A stretch of DNA of 43,007 nucleotides from Parcubacteria group bacterium (GCA_016176785.1 JACOWN010000011.1:1-43007), one strand, 5' to 3'. Positions 32,494-42,643 are shown, counted from the stretch's first letter. The notes: generated by a model not told the origin, from the sequence alone. Program-made: numbers and translations.

Positions 32494-33084
32494 AAGAATC
32501 GTGTAATAATCGCAACCTCCTCCCTTTCACGGATGTTCCATGAAGAGAAAGGGATTGCAAGGCGCGGAGTTTACAGTCCTCGGTTATTGCTAAAGGTTGA
32601 GGACCGAAAACTCCAGCCAGAAATAATTGCGACTTAACTAATAATTACCTAATAAATCCAACCAATCATCGAGAGTAAAGTTCGGACGAGCACCGGCGCA
32701 CTCGCAATCGATCGTGCGCATTTTTATTTTTACGCGTGCCGTACCGCGTCCTCCTCTCTGGCGAGACGCCGTGATTTCTCTCACGACGCGCCGCCGCTTC
32801 CTTGCTACCGAAATACTTTGGATACTTCGACCAATATATTTGTAATGTCGATGGAACCCTCCCGTGCACAAATTGTAAAAGTAACATGTGCGCTTGGAGC
32901 GTTTCATCAATCAGACAAAATTACATAAATTAATAATCTTACCGCCGATGTCTGTCTCACGCATAAAAACACAGTGTGGTGTTTTTGCGTGTTTTTAGGT
33001 CAGTCAGTCGTGCCTTTTTAAATTGTCAAAGTCCTCCCAATTCTTCCTTCTCAGACGAGCGTCATAGAAAAACACTGGGCTCGT

Positions 33085-33114
33085 TCAAACATAACAGAAA
33101 GAAACTGCACTCAT
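33085..33114 (-). CDS. Candidate 9-aa leader peptide
   Basis: ATGAGTGCAGTTTCTTTCTGTTATGTTTGA; AAAGGAG 8 nt upstream; inside AGAAACTG/CAGTTTCT hairpin. Confidence 0.3.
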   Translation of the reverse strand: MSAVSFCYV

Positions 33115-33134
33115 TCCAGTTTCTCCTTTCATCA

Positions 33135-33162
33135 ATTATAGTACGTCAATACACCCTTGCAA
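33135..33162 (-). promoter_or_regulatory. Promoter TTGCAA-N16-TATAAT upstream of surface-protein leader region
   Basis: Minus strand TTGCAAGGGTGTATTGACGTACTATAAT. Confidence 0.6.
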
Positions 33163-33410
33163 AACAAAAGTGTGGATAACTAACACCATCAATTTTGCAG
33201 AGCGCAGAGCGAACCGTATCCGGCGGAACTCTCCGCAAAATAGGCCCCCTTGCACTTGCACCCCATCGTATAAGAAAACGGCACTGCGTCAATGTTTACT
33301 TCGTTTTTATTTATGGTGCTATATTTTTCAATGTTATGTGCCGTTTTATCGTTATTTTTAGGCATTTCTTAGGATCCCGAGAAACAAAACCAGCGCTATG
33401 GACAATTTCG

Positions 33411-34205
33411 CTATACTTGTTTTTCAACGCGGAAATACGTACTCCACCTTCTCTCCCCCTCACGCCGGATACTGCCCTCCCCTATCAGTTCGTTGAGTTC
33501 GCGCTGGATCGTCTTCTCGCTGCACCCGCGTATAACAGCGGTTATGTCTTTTATATTTATTCCCTGGCGAGAATCTAAAAGACGAATTATTGACTCTCTC
33601 CTTTGTTTTTTGTCTTGATTAGCAACGTTGCTACCGATTATTTTTCCATCTGTATAGGACAAACCAGTATCATGTCCTTTATACTGTCCTTTACGTCCTT
33701 TATGATACGGGGCTGTGTCTTGGGAGTATTTTATCGCGTCTCTGACGTCTCCGTCTTCTGTCGCTACCGAAAAAGAAACATTTTTCGAGGCAGCGAGCCG
33801 GTTGCGACAGGAACGACATAATTCGCCAACGATACGATGTTCATTTTGAAGGATTGAGAAATGGGAAAGAGACAAAAATCGCAGATAAACGGAGGTTTGT
33901 AACACCCTTAGCAACCGATCTGATGATGCTTCGAGGTCGCTGTCATCCGTTCCCAACCGGCCATGCGCGCCAAAAGATGTCGCGGCGATGAGGAACTCCA
34001 TCGCCGCGCCCCGCAACTCCCACTTAAGCGGCTCTTTGTCGTTTATGTGGTCTAAAAGGACATAAATAGCGAGAACGAGACGGTTTGTCTTTTTAAAAAT
34101 AAAAGACATCTCCGGGTCGTTATTAAAAAACGTGATTGTTTCTACGAGTTTATCTGCGTCTTTTATATGTCTTTTATATGTATCTGTGTACGTCTCAAGT
34201 CGCAT
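33411..34205 (-). CDS. C-terminal winged-helix (DeoR-like HTH) regulatory protein
   Basis: RRESIIRLLDSRQGINIKDITAVIRGCSEKTIQRELNELIGEGSIRREGERRWSTYFRV; a promoter-like TAGACA-16-TATAAT overlaps the longer ORF start, so ATG 34205 preferred. Confidence 0.7.
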   Translation of the reverse strand: MRLETYTDTYKRHIKDADKLVETITFFNNDPEMSFIFKKTNRLVLAIYVLLDHINDKEPLKWELRGAAMEFLIAATSFGAHGRLGTDDSDLEASSDRLLRVLQTSVYLRFLSLSHFSILQNEHRIVGELCRSCRNRLAASKNVSFSVATEDGDVRDAIKYSQDTAPYHKGRKGQYKGHDTGLSYTDGKIIGSNVANQDKKQRRESIIRLLDSRQGINIKDITAVIRGCSEKTIQRELNELIGEGSIRREGERRWSTYFRVEKQV

Positions 34206-34476
34206 AGGAGTTTCTTTTACAATTTTTGCATGTCTTATACTGTCCATTATAGTGGCGCTGGTATGTCTGTCTAATTGACTAGGTTTTCGCGGTGTATTCA
34301 AGATTGTTTTTATGTGTTTCTAAGGCGGCGTGTAAGTCGCTGTTCCGGAGAATTTTGGGGTTGTGCGGCTCAAGGCGTGCGAAACGGATTCCGCACGCGT
34401 TCTCCTCCGGCGCTTCCTGCCCAGCGCGCCGCCTCTTCGCCGTTTGTTTTTTGTTTTATGTTAAAATGAATATGTT

Positions 34477-36798
34477 ATGGCGCGGAAAAGAAAAAAGTAT
34501 GAAGAAGACGCGGAAGAAGAGGTTCGTATTTTCTTTAGCATGAAGGAGGAAACGCGACACTGGATCCTTTCCGTCGCTTCTTTTGCGGGCGCCGCTTTTT
34601 TTCTATTGGCGGCATTCGCGCAAGCTGGGGTTGCCGGAAACCAGATGTATGAGTTCCTGGCGCGCATTCTGGGTATCGGCTACTACCTCGTACCGGCCGT
34701 CTTTTTAATCCTCGGCACCGCGCTCATCAGGACGCAAAAGACCACGCTGGTGTGGACATCGCTCATCGGCGCGATGCTGCTTTTTTTGTCGGGGCTCGGC
34801 CTCCTCGCTCTCCTGCGGGACGCGGGAGGGATGCTCGGAGCGGCGTTAAACAAACCCCTGCTTTCGTTTTTTGATTTTTATGCGACGCTTGTGATCCTCG
34901 GCGCGGTCCTCGTTATCGCGCTTCTTATGATCTTTGACGCGACGCCGTCGTTTGCGTGGTTGTCCGCGCTTGGAGAATATGTGAGGGGCATGCGAGGAAA
35001 ACGCGACGACGAACTCTCCTCGGGAACGACCATTGACGGCATCCTCTCCGAAGAAACGGGACCCAGCGATGCAGAGGCGCCGGAAGACACCGGCGCAGAA
35101 CCCGTCAGCCAGAACGCGATCTCGGACAGAGGAGAGGATGCCGCGACTCCCGTCCTTGCGGGACTCAATCCGTTCACCCGGCAATCGAAGCGCCCCCCGC
35201 ACACGCTCCTCTACGCCAATTACGCCCCGCCTCCGCTGTCGCTTTACGAAAAAGATCGCGGAAAGCCGGGGGTCGGCGACATAAAAGCAAACGCGAACAT
35301 CATCCGGCGCACGCTCCAGAACTTCGGCATCAGCGTTGAAATGGACGAAATATCGGTGGGGCCATCCGTCACGCGGTACGCGCTCAAGCCGGCGCAGGGA
35401 ATCAAATTGTCCCGCATCGTCGGTCTTCAGAACGACCTTGCGCTTGCGCTTGCCGCCCATCCCATCAGAATAGAGGCGCCCATTCCCGGTCGTTCGCTCG
35501 TCGGCATTGAAATCCCCAACACCGCGAAGACCACCGTCGGTCTTGCGACGATCTTGGCGGAAGATGATTTCGCCCGCGCGGCACGGCCGCTTACGGTCTC
35601 GCTCGGCCGCAATGTTACCGGCAAGCCGCATTTCGGCGATCTGGGGAAAATGCCGCACCTTTTGATCGCGGGAGCGACCGGTTCGGGCAAGTCGGTCGCC
35701 ATTCACGCAATCATTGCGTCGCTTCTCCAGCGCAATTCGCCGGAGAATCTCCGGTTTATCATGATTGACCCGAAACGCGTTGAGCTCACGCTCTATAAAC
35801 CGATTCCCCACCTTTTGACGCCGGTCATCACTGAAGCGAAAAAGGCGATCCTTGCGCTTAAATGGGCCGCCAAAGAAATGGAGCGGCGGTACGATATTTT
35901 GGAAACGGAGTCGGTGCGCGATATCGAGTCGTACCACGCTACTGTCGTTGAACCGGCATATGAAAAGGAGCGCCGCCGCACGCGCGACGCGGGCGATGCG
36001 GAGGGCAAAGATGTCTCGTTGCCGGAACGGATGCCGTATATCGCCGTCGTCATGGACGAATTGGCGGATATTATGAGCGCCTACCCGCGCGAGCTTGAAG
36101 CGGCCATCGTGCGCCTTGCGCAAATGTCGCGCGCCGTCGGCATCCACCTCATCCTTTCCACACAGCGCCCGTCCGTCAATGTCATCACCGGTCTTATCAA
36201 AGCGAATATCCCGACGCGCATGGCGTTCCAAGTCGCGTCACAAACCGACTCGCGGACCATCCTTGACATGGGCGGAGCGGAAAAACTTCTCGGCGCGGGC
36301 GACATGCTCTATTTGTCCGGAGAAATGTCAAAACCGGTTCGTTTGCAGTCCGCCTTTGTCTCCGAAGACGAGATAAAGCGCATCGTGAAATTCATAGAAA
36401 AAAACACCCCGAACGCGCTTGCTGACGATTTCAGTTTTGCTTCCGCGGAGGAAAACGGCGCATCGCTTCTTGAGTCAATGGCGGCAAACGAGGATGAGGA
36501 TGGCGATGAGTTATACGAAGAAGCCCGCGAGACGGTCGCCGCTGCGCGCAAGGCGTCAACAACATTCCTCCAGCGGAAGCTTCGCGTCGGATACGCGCGC
36601 GCGGCGCGTTTGATGGACCTTCTGGAAGAACGCGGCGTGGTCGGCCCCGCAGACGGCGCGCGGTCACGCGAGGTGCTTATCGGCAAAGACGAGGGGTACG
36701 GCGAGCCCGCGACACCTCCCGACGAATATGGCTCCGTCCCTCGCGACGAGCGGCGGGGGTCATCCGAGGAAGATACGGAACGCAACGCGGACCTTTAA
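34477..36798 (+). CDS. ftsK: DNA translocase FtsK/SpoIIIE
   Basis: HLLIAGATGSGKSVAIHAIIASLLQRNSPENLRFIMIDPKRVELTLY...VVMDELADIM...ILSTQRPSVNVITGLIKANIPTRMAFQVASQTDSRTILD. Confidence 0.97.
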   Translation: MARKRKKYEEDAEEEVRIFFSMKEETRHWILSVASFAGAAFFLLAAFAQAGVAGNQMYEFLARILGIGYYLVPAVFLILGTALIRTQKTTLVWTSLIGAMLLFLSGLGLLALLRDAGGMLGAALNKPLLSFFDFYATLVILGAVLVIALLMIFDATPSFAWLSALGEYVRGMRGKRDDELSSGTTIDGILSEETGPSDAEAPEDTGAEPVSQNAISDRGEDAATPVLAGLNPFTRQSKRPPHTLLYANYAPPPLSLYEKDRGKPGVGDIKANANIIRRTLQNFGISVEMDEISVGPSVTRYALKPAQGIKLSRIVGLQNDLALALAAHPIRIEAPIPGRSLVGIEIPNTAKTTVGLATILAEDDFARAARPLTVSLGRNVTGKPHFGDLGKMPHLLIAGATGSGKSVAIHAIIASLLQRNSPENLRFIMIDPKRVELTLYKPIPHLLTPVITEAKKAILALKWAAKEMERRYDILETESVRDIESYHATVVEPAYEKERRRTRDAGDAEGKDVSLPERMPYIAVVMDELADIMSAYPRELEAAIVRLAQMSRAVGIHLILSTQRPSVNVITGLIKANIPTRMAFQVASQTDSRTILDMGGAEKLLGAGDMLYLSGEMSKPVRLQSAFVSEDEIKRIVKFIEKNTPNALADDFSFASAEENGASLLESMAANEDEDGDELYEEARETVAAARKASTTFLQRKLRVGYARAARLMDLLEERGVVGPADGARSREVLIGKDEGYGEPATPPDEYGSVPRDERRGSSEEDTERNADL

Positions 36799-36801
36799 GC
36801 A

Positions 36802-37167
36802 TTGCCTTCCGCTTGTATGCACGCCGCACCGTATGCACTGCGCATCAAAATGGGAATCGCCGCAATTGCGGCGATCATCGTCTTTGGCTATGCTTACAAC
36901 AGGTCGTATGCGCTCATTGCGGGACCGCAGATTGAAATCTCTTTTCCGCCGGACGGCGCAACGCTCAATGAATCGCTCGTCACAATCACGGGACGAGCGA
37001 CGAACATTACCGCGCTCACTTTGAATGGCCGCGAGATCTCGGTTGCGCAAAACGGGCGCGTGAGCGAGACGGTACTTCTTTCATACGGTTATAATGTCAT
37101 CACATTCCGCGCGCGGGACCGCTTCGGACGAAATGCGGCGGCGGTTCGGCATGTGGTGTATAAGTAA
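36802..37167 (+). CDS. Membrane-anchored protein with Ig-like extracellular domain, hypothetical
   Basis: TM then [65 protein letters not shown]. Confidence 0.7.
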   Translation: MPSACMHAAPYALRIKMGIAAIAAIIVFGYAYNRSYALIAGPQIEISFPPDGATLNESLVTITGRATNITALTLNGREISVAQNGRVSETVLLSYGYNVITFRARDRFGRNAAAVRHVVYK

Positions 37168-37196
37168 ATGGTCGTCAGATACGCATTTCATTTGCT

Positions 37197-38198
37197 ATGC
37201 CCCAAAAAATAAAAAAAGACGAGACGGGACTTGAAGACACGCTGAAACTGATCCAAACAAAATTCGGCGAAGGCGCCATTATGAAGCTCGGCGAACATCC
37301 GCGCGTTGACATCAACGCCGTTTCAACGGGTTCGATTGGCCTTGACGCCGCGCTCGGTGTCGGCGGTCTTCCCCGCGGGCGCATTATAGAAATCTTCGGC
37401 CCCGAATCATCCGGCAAAACAACGCTCGCGCTCCACTGCGTCGCCGAAGCCCAAAAACAAAACGGCATCTGCGCCTTTATTGACGCCGAGCACGCGCTTG
37501 ACCCGGAATACGCGAAAAGGGTCGGCGTCAAAACGGGGGATCTTTTGATATCGCAGCCCGACACCGGAGAACAGGCGCTTGAGATTACTGAGAGTTTGGT
37601 CCGCTCCGGCAAGGTGGATGTCATCGTGATTGACTCTGTCGCCGCGCTCACGCCGAAAGACGAGATTGAAGGGGAAATGGGCGCCCAGCACGTCGGCAAA
37701 CAGGCGCGCCTCATGTCTCAAGCGCTCCGCAAACTTACGGCGATCACCGCAAAAAGCAAAACGATAATTGTCTTCATCAACCAGATACGGATGCAGATCG
37801 GGGTTATGTTCGGAAATCCGGAAACCACGCCGGGCGGCAAGGCGCTCAAATTCTACACATCGGTGCGCATTGACATGAGACGTATCGCGCAAATTAAAAA
37901 GGGGGACGAGGTCATCGGCGCGCGTCATCGGGCGAAAGTGGTGAAAAACAAAGTCGCCGCTCCGTTCCGCGTGGCTGAGTTTGACATGATGTACGGCGAA
38001 GGCATATCGCGGGAGGGAGAACTTCTTGCGCTCGGCGAGAAATTCGGCGTGGTGAACAAATCGGGAAGCGCGTATGCGTTCGGAGAGGAGAAACTGGGAC
38101 GGGGGTACGATGCGGCGCGACAATTTCTCCACGACAACGCGCCGGTGCAAAAAGAGCTGTTGAAAAAAATACGGGCGTTGCTTGAGGTAAAACATTGA
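37197..38198 (+). CDS. recA: Recombinase RecA
   Basis: [46 protein letters not shown]... Confidence 0.98.
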   Translation: MPQKIKKDETGLEDTLKLIQTKFGEGAIMKLGEHPRVDINAVSTGSIGLDAALGVGGLPRGRIIEIFGPESSGKTTLALHCVAEAQKQNGICAFIDAEHALDPEYAKRVGVKTGDLLISQPDTGEQALEITESLVRSGKVDVIVIDSVAALTPKDEIEGEMGAQHVGKQARLMSQALRKLTAITAKSKTIIVFINQIRMQIGVMFGNPETTPGGKALKFYTSVRIDMRRIAQIKKGDEVIGARHRAKVVKNKVAAPFRVAEFDMMYGEGISREGELLALGEKFGVVNKSGSAYAFGEEKLGRGYDAARQFLHDNAPVQKELLKKIRALLEVKH

Positions 38199-38213
38199 AA
38201 CGGCGGTCTTTCG

Positions 38214-38264
38214 GAATAAACAAAACTCGTTCCGCGTGCCGGCGGGACGAGTTTTGTTTATTAC
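38214..38264 (+). terminator. Intrinsic terminator of recA
   Basis: TAAACAAAACTCGTTCCGC...GCGGGACGAGTTTTGTTTA. Confidence 0.85.
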
Positions 38265-38292
38265 AATTAGGCAATACGCGAGGAACTGCGGA

Positions 38293-38625
38293 TTACATCC
38301 GAACAGCGAGCGGCGAGCGCGAGAAAAGACGGCGCGTTGCGACATCACGGACGAACCAGATGCCCACCATTACCACAAGCAGCGAGAGCAAGTATGTCGT
38401 GAGTTCGGTGTTGGCGAGAGCCGATTCAAAAAACGCATAATTCGCGTTCAATCCGTGCGCAGCCTCCTGCCAGTTCGTGTATACCGACGCAAATGAAACA
38501 TGCGCCGACATCTGCCAGAACAAAACCGCTACGATCGCGCCTTTCACGGTGGCGCTCTGCGCAAGCCGCCTCACCAACCAAATGAGGTATACCTTGCGCA
38601 TGATTTGTTGTGATATCTGTGACAT
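38293..38625 (-). CDS. Small membrane protein, hypothetical
   Basis: 110 aa with two hydrophobic segments. Confidence 0.55.
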   Translation of the reverse strand: MSQISQQIMRKVYLIWLVRRLAQSATVKGAIVAVLFWQMSAHVSFASVYTNWQEAAHGLNANYAFFESALANTELTTYLLSLLVVMVGIWFVRDVATRRLFSRSPLAVRM

Positions 38626-38660
38626 AAAAAATATGAAAACGAAACGGCGTTGCTAATTAT

Positions 38661-39257
38661 TTACGACGAGTCGGCGATGCGCGCTTCTATCTTTTTGAAC
38701 TCCTTTTTCGCGCGGTGGATGCGCGTCTTCACGGCCGAGATGGAAACGCCTTCAAGCGCGGCAATCTCTTTCTGCGGCATGCCGTCAATGAAGTGAAGTT
38801 TGAGCGCGCGTGAAAGTGCGGCCGGCATGCGGACGAGCACGGAGGCGACGAAGTCGATCGTCTCCTTCTTCGGTTCCGTCGTATCCGGCAGAGATTCGTA
38901 AAATTCGGTATCTATATCGACGAGCGCCTCCCCATCTTTCTTTAACTTCTGGTAGTAGGTAAAGGTTGTATTCATGAGGATTTTATATCCCCACGACTTA
39001 AACGAAGCCCCCTCCTGCACCTCAAACCGCGCGGCGTTCATATAAATCTTCAGGAAGGTCTCTTGCACGATATCGTCAACTTCGTCTCGGTTGCCGACGA
39101 TGCCCCGCACCTTGTTCCGAAACGGGCCCTCGTACCGCCTGACGATCTCTTCAAAAAGCGAGGGGGAAGAAACCGACGCAAAGAGCACTTCCTCGTCACG
39201 CAAGGAAGCCGGCGGCGTCTCATCGTCGAGGAGTCGTCGTTTTTTTGATGGCGACAT
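38661..39257 (-). CDS. Sigma-70 family (ECF-like) RNA polymerase sigma factor
   Basis: IVRRYEGPFRNKVRGIVGNRDEVDDIVQETFLKIYMNAARFE...LSRALKLHFIDGMPQKEIAALEGVSISAVKTRIHRAKKEF. Confidence 0.92.
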   Translation of the reverse strand: MSPSKKRRLLDDETPPASLRDEEVLFASVSSPSLFEEIVRRYEGPFRNKVRGIVGNRDEVDDIVQETFLKIYMNAARFEVQEGASFKSWGYKILMNTTFTYYQKLKKDGEALVDIDTEFYESLPDTTEPKKETIDFVASVLVRMPAALSRALKLHFIDGMPQKEIAALEGVSISAVKTRIHRAKKEFKKIEARIADSS

Positions 39258-39483
39258 AGGATGTTGCTATACGAGTACCATACCACGCACGGCGCATTCT
39301 TTCAACCGTCGGGGCAGTTTTGCCGAATTGCATCTCTGCGTATGAGAACGCGCGCAAGAACGGGAAGATTTCCAGAAAACAGAGCGTAACGCTTCAACAT
39401 AAAAAAGTCAATGGCCTTCGCCGCGCGGGTTGCGAAGACGCTTATTTTTGCTATGCTTTGCACCAGACCTCGGGAGGCAAACA

Positions 39484-40056
39484 ATGATGGCGCGGTTCTG
39501 TCTGCTGCGCGTTTGTTTCGTTTGTTTTTCCGCCATCCTTGCAAGCGGCTGCGGCGCCATCACCCCTTCGCGCTCGGAGTTTACCGGAGCAACCCAGGAA
39601 ACGATCGACCGCGCGCGCGTTACCTTGATCGGCTCATCGTCCGAGTCGCTTGAGAAACGCGGCATTTCGGCGGATACGCCGGGCGTGCGGGAGATCCCTT
39701 ATACCTCCATCCCGGCGGCAATTCTGGGAGAGCGCCTCGCGGCATCGTACAAAGAGCTCCTGACGAGCGAAACGCGAGCGTGCCTGGACCTGAAAAAGCG
39801 GTGCCGTGCGTATGTCGTTGAACGCCGCATGCGCGCGCTTGACAACATCGCTTCCACCATACCGCGTCTTTTAAACATTAAAGACCATTACGTCGGCGAA
39901 GAAGAACACGAATTGGTCATTTTGATAATTGAGGACGACATCGTCGTTGACGCATTCATAACGCCGCACTCAAGAAAGCCGATCGAAACGAAGGACAGCG
40001 ACTGGCTCCGGCCATTCAAGGGCGTCACCAATTTGCGGGGACTCACAAACTTTTAG
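39484..40056 (+). CDS. Lipoprotein, hypothetical
   Basis: Signal peptide with lipobox LASGCG; SD-like GGGAGG upstream of ATG. Confidence 0.65.
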   Translation: MMARFCLLRVCFVCFSAILASGCGAITPSRSEFTGATQETIDRARVTLIGSSSESLEKRGISADTPGVREIPYTSIPAAILGERLAASYKELLTSETRACLDLKKRCRAYVVERRMRALDNIASTIPRLLNIKDHYVGEEEHELVILIIEDDIVVDAFITPHSRKPIETKDSDWLRPFKGVTNLRGLTNF

Positions 40057-40061
40057 ACAAC

Positions 40062-40086
40062 AAGCCACCGCCGGTGGCTTTTTGAT
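40062..40086 (+). terminator. Intrinsic terminator
   Basis: AAGCCACC-GCC-GGTGGCTTTTTG. Confidence 0.8.
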
Positions 40087-40108
40087 GCGTGCGCGCACAT
40101 ACGGTGCC

Positions 40109-40291
40109 TTATTTTGAAAGATACGGCAAAAGTCCCATGAAGCGCGCGTTCTTCACCGCTTGCGCGATGGTGCGCTGGTTTTTTGCCGAAACGCCCGTTA
40201 TTCTGCGCGGCAAAAGACGCCCGTGCTGGTCAAGAAACTTCTTGAGTGTCTCGGTGTCCTTGTAATCAATGTGTTTGTCGCTTCGTATCAT
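40109..40291 (-). CDS. rpsR: 30S ribosomal protein S18
   Basis: IDYKDTETLKKFLDQHGRLLPRRITGVSAKNQRTIAQAVKNARFMGLLPY. Confidence 0.97.
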   Translation of the reverse strand: MIRSDKHIDYKDTETLKKFLDQHGRLLPRRITGVSAKNQRTIAQAVKNARFMGLLPYLSK

Positions 40292-40349
40292 GGATAGTAC
40301 GGGGTGGCGAGGTTTTGCAAAAACGCCCGCGCGCCTTTCGCTTTACGCA

Positions 40350-40802
40350 TTAAAACGGAATGTCTTCCGGATTAACATCCTCCGCCGGATATTCAATGGT
40401 ATCAAGTTTTTCCTCTTTCGGCGCCTCAGAATCCGCCGGCGGCCGACGATTGTCGCCCTGCTCGCCTCCTCGTGCGCTCCGCGGCCCCAGTTGGATGCGG
40501 TCGGCGACGATCTCGGTCCGATACCGCTTTGCGCCGCTCTGGTCATCCCAGCTGCGCGTCTGGAGCCGCCCCTCAACGAGCACGGAGCTTCCTTTTTTCA
40601 AATACTGCGAGGCAATCTCCGCCTGCCGCCCGAAGGCGACAATGTTGTGGAACTCGGTTTGGTCCTGCTTATTGCCGCTCTGGTCGCGCCATACGCGGTT
40701 CGTCGCGACGCCAAAACTCGTAACGGCGCGTCCCGACGGCAACGAACGCAATTCGGGGTCGCGCGTCAAATTTCCCAAAATAAACACCTTATTGAGATAC
40801 AT
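40350..40802 (-). CDS. ssb: Single-stranded DNA-binding protein
   Basis: MYLNKVFILGNLTRDPELRSLPSGRAVTSFGVATNRVW...; acidic C-terminus NPEDIPF. Confidence 0.97.
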   Translation of the reverse strand: MYLNKVFILGNLTRDPELRSLPSGRAVTSFGVATNRVWRDQSGNKQDQTEFHNIVAFGRQAEIASQYLKKGSSVLVEGRLQTRSWDDQSGAKRYRTEIVADRIQLGPRSARGGEQGDNRRPPADSEAPKEEKLDTIEYPAEDVNPEDIPF

Positions 40803-40831
40803 AGCGTAAAGTGTGGCTAATGGGCGAATAA

Positions 40832-41389
40832 TTATTCAACAACGAGCCCCTCAATCGTCTTATCAATATCCTCTTCTTTCAGCGAGGGGAGTGTCGCGCG
40901 CCGCTCACGCGGCTCGTCTCCCCGCTGGCTCGCGGACGTTCGCGATAAAAATGCCATGGTACGCGGCGCCATTATCGGTTTTGTGAGCGTCGCGTGCGTG
41001 ATAAGGAAGCGAAGAACTTTTTCGTTCGCGGCGAGCGCGGCGCGGAATGCCGCAATGTTCGCGGGCGGCATTTTAAACTTTATCCATCCAAAATATGCGG
41101 AGGCATATTGCACGCGTGTTTCCGCGCCGCGCTTGAACGCGGGCACAAATGCGATGGGAAACGCAAGCCGGACGACGCGCGGCATTTCATCGGATACGAC
41201 AAGACCGCCAAGTTTTTCCAGCTCGTCCTTCACGAGAGTCACTTCGGCGCCGATCCCCTCCTCGCCGACCGTGGGCACGATGTGGTACCCGAGTTCATAG
41301 AGCCGCGGTTCGGCTTCGGGGGCGTCATCGTTCGGATTAAACGCCTCCACAGATTCCTTATCCGTGTGCGCCGTTTCTTCGGTAATCAT
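40832..41389 (-). CDS. rpsF: 30S ribosomal protein S6
   Basis: YELGYHIVPTVGEEGIGAEVTLVKDELEKLGGLVVSDEMPRVVRLAFPI; followed by ssb and rpsR. Start uncertain (ORF to 41425). Confidence 0.9.
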   Translation of the reverse strand: MITEETAHTDKESVEAFNPNDDAPEAEPRLYELGYHIVPTVGEEGIGAEVTLVKDELEKLGGLVVSDEMPRVVRLAFPIAFVPAFKRGAETRVQYASAYFGWIKFKMPPANIAAFRAALAANEKVLRFLITHATLTKPIMAPRTMAFLSRTSASQRGDEPRERRATLPSLKEEDIDKTIEGLVVE

Positions 41390-41439
41390 GGCGGACATGG
41401 TAGCAAAAGCGCGGCGCAAAGTCAAAATGAGCGGGCCCG

Positions 41440-42246
41440 TTACGCGATCCGAAAAAGCTTCATCGCGTTGCGCACGAGATTCGCCGCAACGTCTTCCGCC
41501 GCCCCGCCGCGAACCGCCGCAATGCGCTCAACCACCTTACCGACGTAGATCGGCTCGTTCCGTTTTCCGCGGTAGGGCGCAGGAGCGGCAAATGGCGAAT
41601 CTGTTTCCGGAAGAATCATGTCAAGCGGCGCGGAGCGTATGACTTCGTCGTAATCGCGCGCGAAAGTGATCGGGCCGGCAAACGAGAGCATGAATCCCAT
41701 TTCAAGAAACTGCCGCGCCACCTCAAGAGAACCCGCAAAAAAATGCGAAGTGCCGCGGAGTTTTTCTCCCGCCGCGCGCGCATGCGCGCGAAGCATGAGA
41801 AGCGCGTCGTCGTACGCGTCGTGGCTTCCTTTTGAACTCCGTATGTGGAGCATAAGCGGGAGGTCGTGCTCAACGGCGAAATCAATCTGTTGCTCAAACG
41901 CGTCTTTTTGTTTCCGCTTTGCCTCGGCATCCGTGCTCGCAATGCGAAAATAATCAAGACCGCATTCGCCGACGCCGACAACGCGCTCTCGGTGCACGAG
42001 GGCGTGATATAGTTTCTCATCAAAAACTTGCGTTGCCGTCTCCGAAGGATGAAGACCGACTGTCGCGAAGATACCCTCGCTCCACAGAGAAATCGCCTCA
42101 ACCGCTTCGGCGGAATCCGCCTCATCCGTCCCGACGACGATTGCCCAAACCCCCGCGCCTTTCATTCGTTCAATCACGTCAAAGCGGTCTTTGTCGTAAG
42201 AAGAGAATTGCAGGTGGCAATGCGTATCAATATATTTTGGGTTCAT
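41440..42246 (-). CDS. tatD: TatD family metal-dependent hydrolase
   Basis: YIDTHCHLQFSSYDKDR...VGLHPSE...GVGECGLDYFR...LETDSPF-type motif ILPETDSPFAAPAPYRGKRNEP. Confidence 0.95.
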   Translation of the reverse strand: MNPKYIDTHCHLQFSSYDKDRFDVIERMKGAGVWAIVVGTDEADSAEAVEAISLWSEGIFATVGLHPSETATQVFDEKLYHALVHRERVVGVGECGLDYFRIASTDAEAKRKQKDAFEQQIDFAVEHDLPLMLHIRSSKGSHDAYDDALLMLRAHARAAGEKLRGTSHFFAGSLEVARQFLEMGFMLSFAGPITFARDYDEVIRSAPLDMILPETDSPFAAPAPYRGKRNEPIYVGKVVERIAAVRGGAAEDVAANLVRNAMKLFRIA

Positions 42247-42274
42247 GGATGCTTTACCCTCTTTACCCTATTCG

Positions 42275-42292
42275 CTTATTCGTACGAATAAG
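42275..42292. promoter_or_regulatory. 18-bp palindrome, candidate ArsR-type operator upstream of tatD
   Basis: CTTATTCGTACGAATAAG, identical to the core of the 42644-42693 palindrome. Confidence 0.6.
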
Positions 42293-42322
42293 ACATACTG
42301 CTTCAAAATGACGGCCGGCAAT

Positions 42323-42583
42323 CTACAGAGTTTTGATGAGGGCGTGGAAAATCCGTGTTCGTGGTTTTACTAGACGATAAAACATTTGCAGCCCCCTTTG
42401 GTCTTTCTGAACTATGTCCGCGGCCGATAAAACAGAAAGATGCTTTGAGGTTGACCGAAACGAGAGATTGATTTCTTTGGCAATCTCCCCGACTGACGTT
42501 CCGGGCTTCTTTTTGAGATACCTGATGATGGCTAAACGACGCCGGTTCGCCAAAGCCTTTAATGTTCGTTCCAATTCGCGCAT
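42323..42583 (-). CDS. ArsR-family winged-helix regulator
   Basis: MRELERTLKALANRRRLAIIRYLKKKPGTSVGEIAKEINLSFRSTSKHLSVLSAADIVQKDQRGLQMFYRL; TATAAT in upstream TTGGTATAATGGGC. Confidence 0.88.
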   Translation of the reverse strand: MRELERTLKALANRRRLAIIRYLKKKPGTSVGEIAKEINLSFRSTSKHLSVLSAADIVQKDQRGLQMFYRLVKPRTRIFHALIKTL

Positions 42584-42643
42584 GTTATTCGGTGTTATAT
42601 GCCCATTATACCAACTCAGGCATTCTTGTCTCCCTTGACCCCC

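Noticed and set aside
32638-32910. 90-aa minus-strand ORF upstream of the large surface protein
   Set aside because: Basic, no recognised domain or clear start signal; may just be leader RNA. Not enough support to call.
34846-36231. 461-aa minus-strand ORF opposite ftsK
   Set aside because: Antisense shadow of ftsK; no recognisable domain, while the plus strand has FtsK motifs.
37407-38348. 313-aa minus-strand ORF opposite recA
   Set aside because: Antisense shadow of recA.
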